Shown here in pieces: positions 16,125-20,477 of a stretch of 20,477 bases of DNA. The position numbers and the translations under genes were made by a program. The DNA is from JAJPGZ01 sp038229295 (GTDB lineage Bacteria; Verrucomicrobiota; Verrucomicrobiia; Chthoniobacterales; UBA10450), in assembly GCA_038229295.1 (NCBI GenBank), contig JBBROO010000049.1, positions 1 through 20,477 on the forward strand, given 5' to 3'. Position 1 is the first letter of the stretch. Each line of letters starts with the position of its first letter. The notes below the pieces were generated by a model, which saw only the letters and a program-made list of their open reading frames with translations, had not been told where the DNA came from and made no database searches.

Positions 16125-16781
16125 TCACGGCGGCGGCGCGCCGAAATGCGCGGCGTGCGCGGCGTATGCGGTGGCGTCGTCGAGCATCCCATCGAGCGTC
16201 GCGATAAACGGTTCGAGTTTCACCACGCCCGAAAAAACGGCGCGATCGCCAATTTCGGTATCGATGAGAATGGCGGGCCGCTGCGTCATCTGGAGCGAGT
16301 GAAATTCACTTGTCGATGTTCGAAGACGTTTTTCGACATCGGGCGATTTCGCGCGTTCGAGCAATTTGTTTTGATCGAGACTCGCAGCTTGCGCGCCGAT
16401 CTCCGCCGCTACTTCCCAACGCCCGACCCTTTTTCCTTCACGCAGTGTGGCATGGGCAAGAGCGAGTCGGATGCGGTCGTCCTTTACGCCGAAATCCTTT
16501 CCCGCCTCCGCGATCGCATTCGGCGCGAGAAATTCCCCCTCGGTGTGATCGCACCAACTACTCTTCAACATGAACGGCGAGCGCATCATCATTCCGCTGC
16601 GTCGATAAAACCAGTCATGCTGTTCGGCGTTCTTCGGCAAACCCGTTTTATCCATGAGCGCGATCTTCCACTGAAATTCGACGCGGCCTTCGTAGCGCTC
16701 TTTTAATTTCGCCCACGTTGGCTCAAACCAAAAACACCACGAAGAAACAACATCGAGATAATCTGTAACCGTGATTCGCAT
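16125..16781 (-). CDS. DsbA/FrnE-like thioredoxin-fold protein
   Basis: 218 residues from ATG 16781; no signal peptide, so cytoplasmic. The opening MRITVTDYLDVVSSWCFWFEP and the RPAILID loop (with cis-Pro P169) place it in the DsbA-like family that includes FrnE and 2-hydroxychromene-2-carboxylate isomerase. The CxxC of oxidoreductases is replaced by S13-S14-W15-C16: the nucleophilic Cys is Ser, the second Cys remains. This suggests it does not act as a classical disulfide oxidase. HCCA-isomerase-type glutathione-dependent activity, or a bacterial glutathione-bacillithiol-like role, is possible but not shown. Helical insert about 85-160 is typical. Divergent from the rhomboid gene. Confidence 0.8.
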   Translation of the reverse strand: MRITVTDYLDVVSSWCFWFEPTWAKLKERYEGRVEFQWKIALMDKTGLPKNAEQHDWFYRRSGMMMRSPFMLKSSWCDHTEGEFLAPNAIAEAGKDFGVKDDRIRLALAHATLREGKRVGRWEVAAEIGAQAASLDQNKLLERAKSPDVEKRLRTSTSEFHSLQMTQRPAILIDTEIGDRAVFSGVVKLEPFIATLDGMLDDATAYAAHAAHFGAPPP

Positions 16782-16793
16782 TTGTAACTGTAA

Positions 16794-16821
16794 GTTGAAT
16801 GTTCAACCTTCCACATTCAAC
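16794..16821. promoter_or_regulatory. Inverted repeat in divergent promoter region
   Basis: In the 57 bp between the divergent DsbA-like and rhomboid genes, GTTGAATG (16794-16801) is repeated inverted as CATTCAAC (16814-16821). GTTGAA-TG-TTCAAC (16794-16807) is also a compact palindrome of its own. It is the only obvious structure in this gap, so an operator for both genes is possible. No promoter consensus is clear. Confidence 0.4.
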
Positions 16822-16838
16822 TGCTCGCTAAGATCGAC

Positions 16839-17837
16839 ATGATCGATCTCAACCACATCCTGCTTTTCCTCGCCATCGTTTCACCACTCGCGGTGTTAGC
16901 GCGCACATGGCGACCGGGCCCTGCTTATCGCGGGTGGCGCATGGCCGCGATCATCGTCCTCGTCGTCACTGGAATCGCATGGCTTCTCTTCCGCGCAAAT
17001 GCCGGTTATATCGGAGGCGGAGCCTGGCTCGCACTACTTTTCCTTCCGGCCGTTGGAGTGCGACGCGTCACTGAGCTTATCGCCCGACAGCGTTATAAAT
17101 CGGCGAGGAAACTTGCGAGCAGTCTGCAAATCTTGCACCCGTCGAGCGAGCTGCGTGATCAGATCCAATGGCTTCGCTCGCTCGAATCGCAGTCATCGCC
17201 CACAAATCCCGCGTGGACGCAACGGTGGTCGCAAGATCGACATCGTTCCATTCGGCACGCGCCGATGGTTTATGCGCTCATCGTTCTCAACATCGCTGCG
17301 TTTATTTTCGAGATCTCGCATCGGCATTGGCAGGAGCCGATGGGACTGCATCGGCTCGGTGCGCTCGAACCGTACGCCGTCATCGTAAATCATGAAGACT
17401 GGCGTCTGGTCACCGCACTTTTTTTGCACTACGACGTCGTGCATCTGCTTTTTAATTTGTTCGCGCTTTATGTTCTCGGCCCGCCGCTGGAACGCGCGAT
17501 CGGTGCAGTTCGATTTTTAACGTGCTACCTCATCGCCGGACTGGGATCGAGCGCCGGCGTTGTCGCGCTCACGCTCTTCCGAGTGGCACACGCCGACCAA
17601 TTAGTCGGCGCGTCCGGCTGCATCATGGGAATTGTCGGCGCATGGGCCGGATTCTTATTGCGACATCGTCACGCGCCGTTGGCGAAACAGCGTTTGCTAA
17701 ACGTGGCCATGATCGTCGCGATCCAAATCGCATTCGATCTTTCGACGCCGCAAATCAGCATGGCCGCTCATCTTTGCGGATTGGTCATGGGCTTTTTGGC
17801 CGGTCTGCTGTTCGCGGGAAAGAAGATGTCGATCTAA
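16839..17837 (+). CDS. Rhomboid family intramembrane serine protease
   Basis: 332 residues with an N-terminal membrane region (helices about 7-20, 34-50 and 60-74), a soluble segment (about 76-140) and the rhomboid core from about 143. Catalytic serine S259 in VGASGCIMG, catalytic histidine H311 in SMAAHLCGLVMGFLAG, and the HxxxN motif H202-N206 in VVHLLFNLFAL. These define an active rhomboid, which cleaves membrane proteins near the membrane surface. The ATG at 16839 overlaps a copy of the 10-mer (16830-16839), and the stop lies within a 9/10 copy in the opposite orientation (17827-17836). No clear ribosome site other than the motif itself. Confidence 0.92.
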   Translation: MIDLNHILLFLAIVSPLAVLARTWRPGPAYRGWRMAAIIVLVVTGIAWLLFRANAGYIGGGAWLALLFLPAVGVRRVTELIARQRYKSARKLASSLQILHPSSELRDQIQWLRSLESQSSPTNPAWTQRWSQDRHRSIRHAPMVYALIVLNIAAFIFEISHRHWQEPMGLHRLGALEPYAVIVNHEDWRLVTALFLHYDVVHLLFNLFALYVLGPPLERAIGAVRFLTCYLIAGLGSSAGVVALTLFRVAHADQLVGASGCIMGIVGAWAGFLLRHRHAPLAKQRLLNVAMIVAIQIAFDLSTPQISMAAHLCGLVMGFLAGLLFAGKKMSI

Positions 17838-17924
17838 CGGGGTCGTGGCCCGTCTTATGCGATTGACCGGTGGAGAAACTTGCCGCCCGGCGTTTTCCTG
17901 ATTAACTCCCGCTCGAATTCCCTG

Positions 17925-20477
17925 ATGCCGACATTCCAAATTTACAACGTCACGCCGACTTTGCCGGCGGCGCTCGAGCCATTGCGCGAGATGACTTTCA
18001 ATCTCTGGTGGACATGGGAGCCGTCCGCGCGCCGGCTTTTTCGCCATCTCGATCCGGAGCTTTGGAACCGGACGAATCATAATCCGGTTCGCATGTTGCA
18101 ACTGTCGCGGCAGGCGCGGCTGGAAGAAGTTTCGCAGGACAAAACTTTTCTGCGCGAGTTGAAGCAGGTCCACGACGCGTTCAACAAATACCTCGAACGT
18201 AAAGACACTTACGGCAAAACCGGCGCGGCCAGCGCGATCAAAAAACCAGTCGCCTATTTCTCAGCCGAGTTTGGTTTTCACGAATCGGTGCCTAACTACT
18301 CCGGCGGTCTCGGCATTCTGGCGGGCGACCATTGCAAATCGGCGAGCGATCTCGACCTCAACTTCGTCGCCATCGGATTGCTTTATCGACATGGATATTT
18401 TCGTCAGGAGATCGACAAGGAAGGCAAGCAACACGCCATCAGCCTCAATCAGAACTTTCATCAACTTCCGATTCGCGAAGTGCAACGCGATGGAGCGAAC
18501 CTGCTCATCTCGGTCCAGATATTAGATCGACAAGTGCACGCGAAGATTTGGGAGCTACGCGTCGGCCGCGTAAATCTTTATCTGCTCGACACTGACACGC
18601 CGGAGAACAACGCCGAAGACAAGCTCATCACGGCCGAGCTTTATGGCGGCGATCTCGAAATGCGGATGCGTCAGGAGATCATGCTCGGCATCGGCGGAGT
18701 GAAAGCGTTGAGCGCGCTCGGTATCGACGCCGAAGTGTTTCACATGAATGAAGGCCACTCCGCCTTTCTCGCGCTGGAACGGATTCGGCTCAATGTGGTC
18801 GAGAAGAAACTGGATTTTTATTCGGCGTTGCAGGTAGTCGCGGCGGCGAATGTTTTCACGACGCACACACCAGTGCCGGCGGGTAACGATTCGTTCCCGC
18901 GCGAGATGATGCGAAAATATTTCGGACATTTTGCCAAGGATTTGGGCATTCCGTTCGACGAATTTTTCACCTTCGGACAAACTCGTGTCGATCCAAGCGA
19001 TCCGTTCAGCATGACGATTCTGGCGCTGCGATTGAGCCGGCACGCTAACGGTGTGAGCAAATTGCACGGTGATGTCAGCCGCATGATTTGGAAAGATGTT
19101 TGGGCCGGCGTGCCCGTGCAGGAGGTGCCGATCACGAGCATTACCAATGGCATTCACACCAAGACGTGGATGGCGCCGGAGTTTTCCGCGCTCTACCAAA
19201 AATATCTGGGCGATTGGGAAGAGAACCTAACGAATGAAGATTTCTGGCGGCGCGTGATGGACATTCCCGATGCGCAACTTTGGGACACTCACCAGAAATT
19301 AAAGCGGCGGCTGGTAGATTTCGTGCGCGAGCGAGTGCGGTCGCAGCGCCAGCGCGTGGGCGAATCCCCACAATCGATCCGCAACGTCAACCACGTTCTC
19401 GATCCGGAGATTTTGACGATCGGTTTCGCGCGACGTTTCGCGACTTACAAACGCGGTGCGCTTTTGTTCAGCGACAAAGAACGTCTGAAAAAAATGCTGA
19501 ACGACACATCGCGGCCGGTGCAATTTATTTTCGCCGGCAAAGCGCACCCGCGGGATGAAGGCGGCAAGGCATTGATCAAGGAAGTCTACGAATTTAGTCG
19601 CGAAGCCGGGATCGAGAACCGCGTCGTCTTCGTGGAAGACTACGACAGCTACATCGCGCGTCGTCTGGTGCAGGGTGTCGATCTTTGGTTAAACAATCCG
19701 TTGCGCCCGCACGAGGCCAGCGGCACCAGCGGAATGAAACTCGCGCCTAACGGCGGCCTGAACTTGAGCGTGCTCGATGGCTGGTGGTGCGAAGGATACA
19801 ACGGCAACAATGGTTGGACGATCGGTTCCGAGATCGATAACGGCACGGTTGAATTTCAAAACGAAGTGGACGCGAGCAGTCTGTATCAGCTTCTCGAGAA
19901 CCAAATCATCCCGCTCTATTACGCCAAGCCCGATGGCAAACTTCCCCTCGCCTGGCTGCAATTGATGCGCGAAGCGATTCGCAGCGTCACGCCAGTCTTC
20001 AACACCCACCGCATGGTCAAGGAATACGCCGAGCGGCTTTACCTTTCGGCGGCGAAGTCACACGAAGATTTTTCGCGCGACAATTGCGCCGCGGCCACCG
20101 ACCTGAGCAAATGGAAATCGCAAATTCGCAAAGATTGGGCGCAGGTGCGCATCAATGAAGTCCAGGTCGGAAACCAAAATCGGCAGGACATTCCGGTAGG
20201 CGAAGCGTTGCAGTTAGCGGCGCGCGTTCATCTCGGCGGCGTCGATCCGAAACATGTACGCGTCGAAGCGTACCACGGCGAATCGGAAAATGGCGGCATC
20301 AAAAATCCGACGGTGACGATGTTGAACGAAAGCGGACAGAACGGCGACGGCAGTTATATTTATCAAGGCACTGTGCCCGCATCGGAAAGCGGCGCGTATG
20401 GTTTCAGTGTGCGCGTTGTGCCGACGCACCCGCATCTGATGCAAACGCACGAACTGCGTTTGATCACCTGGTCTTAA
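17925..20477 (+). CDS. glgP: Alpha-glucan (glycogen/maltodextrin) phosphorylase, GT35
   Basis: Releases glucose-1-phosphate from alpha-1,4-glucans using pyridoxal phosphate. From ATG 17925 the product has 850 residues and starts MPTFQIYNVTPTLPAALEPLREMTFNLWWTWEPSARR, the N-terminal DUF3417 typical of the bacterial/archaeal TIGR02094 class. The frame is open to TTG 17880, which has a GGAG four bases upstream, but that adds 15 weakly conserved residues. Conserved parts include YFSAEFGFHESVPNYSGGLGILAGDH (111-136), HMNEGHSAF (273-281), GFARRFATYKR (500-510) and the PLP site RPHEASGTSGMK (594-605, Lys 605). An extra beta-rich domain of about 110 residues (735-850) follows the catalytic part. The stop TAA is the last triplet of the window. 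Confidence 0.96.
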   Translation: MPTFQIYNVTPTLPAALEPLREMTFNLWWTWEPSARRLFRHLDPELWNRTNHNPVRMLQLSRQARLEEVSQDKTFLRELKQVHDAFNKYLERKDTYGKTGAASAIKKPVAYFSAEFGFHESVPNYSGGLGILAGDHCKSASDLDLNFVAIGLLYRHGYFRQEIDKEGKQHAISLNQNFHQLPIREVQRDGANLLISVQILDRQVHAKIWELRVGRVNLYLLDTDTPENNAEDKLITAELYGGDLEMRMRQEIMLGIGGVKALSALGIDAEVFHMNEGHSAFLALERIRLNVVEKKLDFYSALQVVAAANVFTTHTPVPAGNDSFPREMMRKYFGHFAKDLGIPFDEFFTFGQTRVDPSDPFSMTILALRLSRHANGVSKLHGDVSRMIWKDVWAGVPVQEVPITSITNGIHTKTWMAPEFSALYQKYLGDWEENLTNEDFWRRVMDIPDAQLWDTHQKLKRRLVDFVRERVRSQRQRVGESPQSIRNVNHVLDPEILTIGFARRFATYKRGALLFSDKERLKKMLNDTSRPVQFIFAGKAHPRDEGGKALIKEVYEFSREAGIENRVVFVEDYDSYIARRLVQGVDLWLNNPLRPHEASGTSGMKLAPNGGLNLSVLDGWWCEGYNGNNGWTIGSEIDNGTVEFQNEVDASSLYQLLENQIIPLYYAKPDGKLPLAWLQLMREAIRSVTPVFNTHRMVKEYAERLYLSAAKSHEDFSRDNCAAATDLSKWKSQIRKDWAQVRINEVQVGNQNRQDIPVGEALQLAARVHLGGVDPKHVRVEAYHGESENGGIKNPTVTMLNESGQNGDGSYIYQGTVPASESGAYGFSVRVVPTHPHLMQTHELRLITWS

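Larger units (their letters stand above)
359..19233. repeat. Interspersed 8-mer CCTAACGA / TCGTTAGG (12 copies)
   Basis: CCTAACGA near 642, 2217, 3069, 7165, 11495, 12161 and 19226; TCGTTAGG near 358, 3487, 12707, 13075 and 13493. About 0.6 would be expected by chance. The shorter CCTAACG/CGTTAGG occurs about 16 times against 2.5 expected. The copies are mostly inside genes in more than one reading frame. In several genes the rare TTA Leu codon appears only as part of TTAGG. Confidence 0.65.
711..19685. repeat. Interspersed 10-mer TGTCGATCTT / AAGATCGACA (29 exact copies)
   Basis: Exact copies, given by first base. As TGTCGATCTT on the plus strand: 711, 2189, 2956, 3811, 4664, 5339, 6466, 7984, 7999, 8955, 9633, 11825, 11933, 12188, 12544, 13516, 16108, 19676. 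As AAGATCGACA: 1803, 3989, 4392, 9180, 9595, 10601, 13667, 13683, 14566, 16830, 17233. One-mismatch copies include 392, 2899, 3048, 5204, 7333, 7667, 8720, 11605, 13378, 17827, 18408 and 18523. At equal base frequencies about 0.04 exact copies would be expected in both strands. 25 lie in coding sequence and 4 in intergenic DNA. Coding copies read as VDL (9), SIL/SIF (7), KID (7), RST (1) and DR (1), so the signal is in the DNA, not the protein. Confidence 0.9.

Noticed and set aside
1..20477. tRNA, rRNA, CRISPR array, prophage or transposase
   Set aside because: No TpsiC-like cloverleaf, no regularly spaced repeats and no phage or transposase motif were seen on either strand; the repeated 10-mer has irregular spacing and no spacers.

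Overview
The window looks like a chromosomal housekeeping region of a moderately GC-rich Gram-negative bacterium. The mix of genes (verrucomicrobial-type orphan pseudopilin, TolB-like/TPR membrane protein, two secreted Amidase_3 enzymes, infC standing apart from rpmI-rplT) suggests Verrucomicrobiota, perhaps Chthoniobacterales. That placement is inferred from gene style, not from a marker-gene comparison. Coding density is high, with no rRNA, tRNA, CRISPR array, transposase or phage gene seen.

Layout. (1) About 1-3932, plus strand, a tightly packed run: a secreted or beta-rich protein cut by the left edge, a secreted N-acetylmuramoyl-L-alanine amidase, the bifunctional NAD(P)HX repair enzyme, and an M50 membrane metalloprotease. 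(2) 3933-5588, minus strand: a membrane-anchored TolB-like/TPR protein, divergent from uvrB (5660-7855). (3) 7860-8954: two 89-bp inverted copies of a MITE/REP-like element bracketing a secreted gluzincin-type peptidase gene, followed by holA. (4) 10113-10586, minus: a small polytopic membrane protein with a poly-proline head. (5) 10696-12389, plus: an orphan pseudopilin whose stop overlaps the start of aroB. (6) 12387-12457: a hairpin lying exactly between the stop codons of aroB and a convergent second secreted amidase (12455-13726, minus). (7) 13765-15286, plus: a YmdB-type phosphoesterase and a periplasmic TPR protein. (8) 15309-16781, minus: infC, which has no ordinary start codon, and a DsbA-like protein. 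(9) 16839-20477, plus: a rhomboid protease and an alpha-glucan phosphorylase whose stop codon is the last triplet of the window.

The most striking signal is not a gene. The 10-mer TGTCGATCTT (complement AAGATCGACA) occurs exactly 29 times by eye, on both strands and in five of six reading frames, where about 0.04 copies would be expected by chance at equal base frequencies. It makes up the hydrophobic core of three signal peptides and abuts or overlaps start and stop codons. A second, weaker word, CCTAACGA/TCGTTAGG, occurs 12 times against about 0.6 expected. Density and behaviour resemble the uptake sequences of Neisseria and Haemophilus, or other chromosome-wide signposts, but the function is unknown from this window alone.
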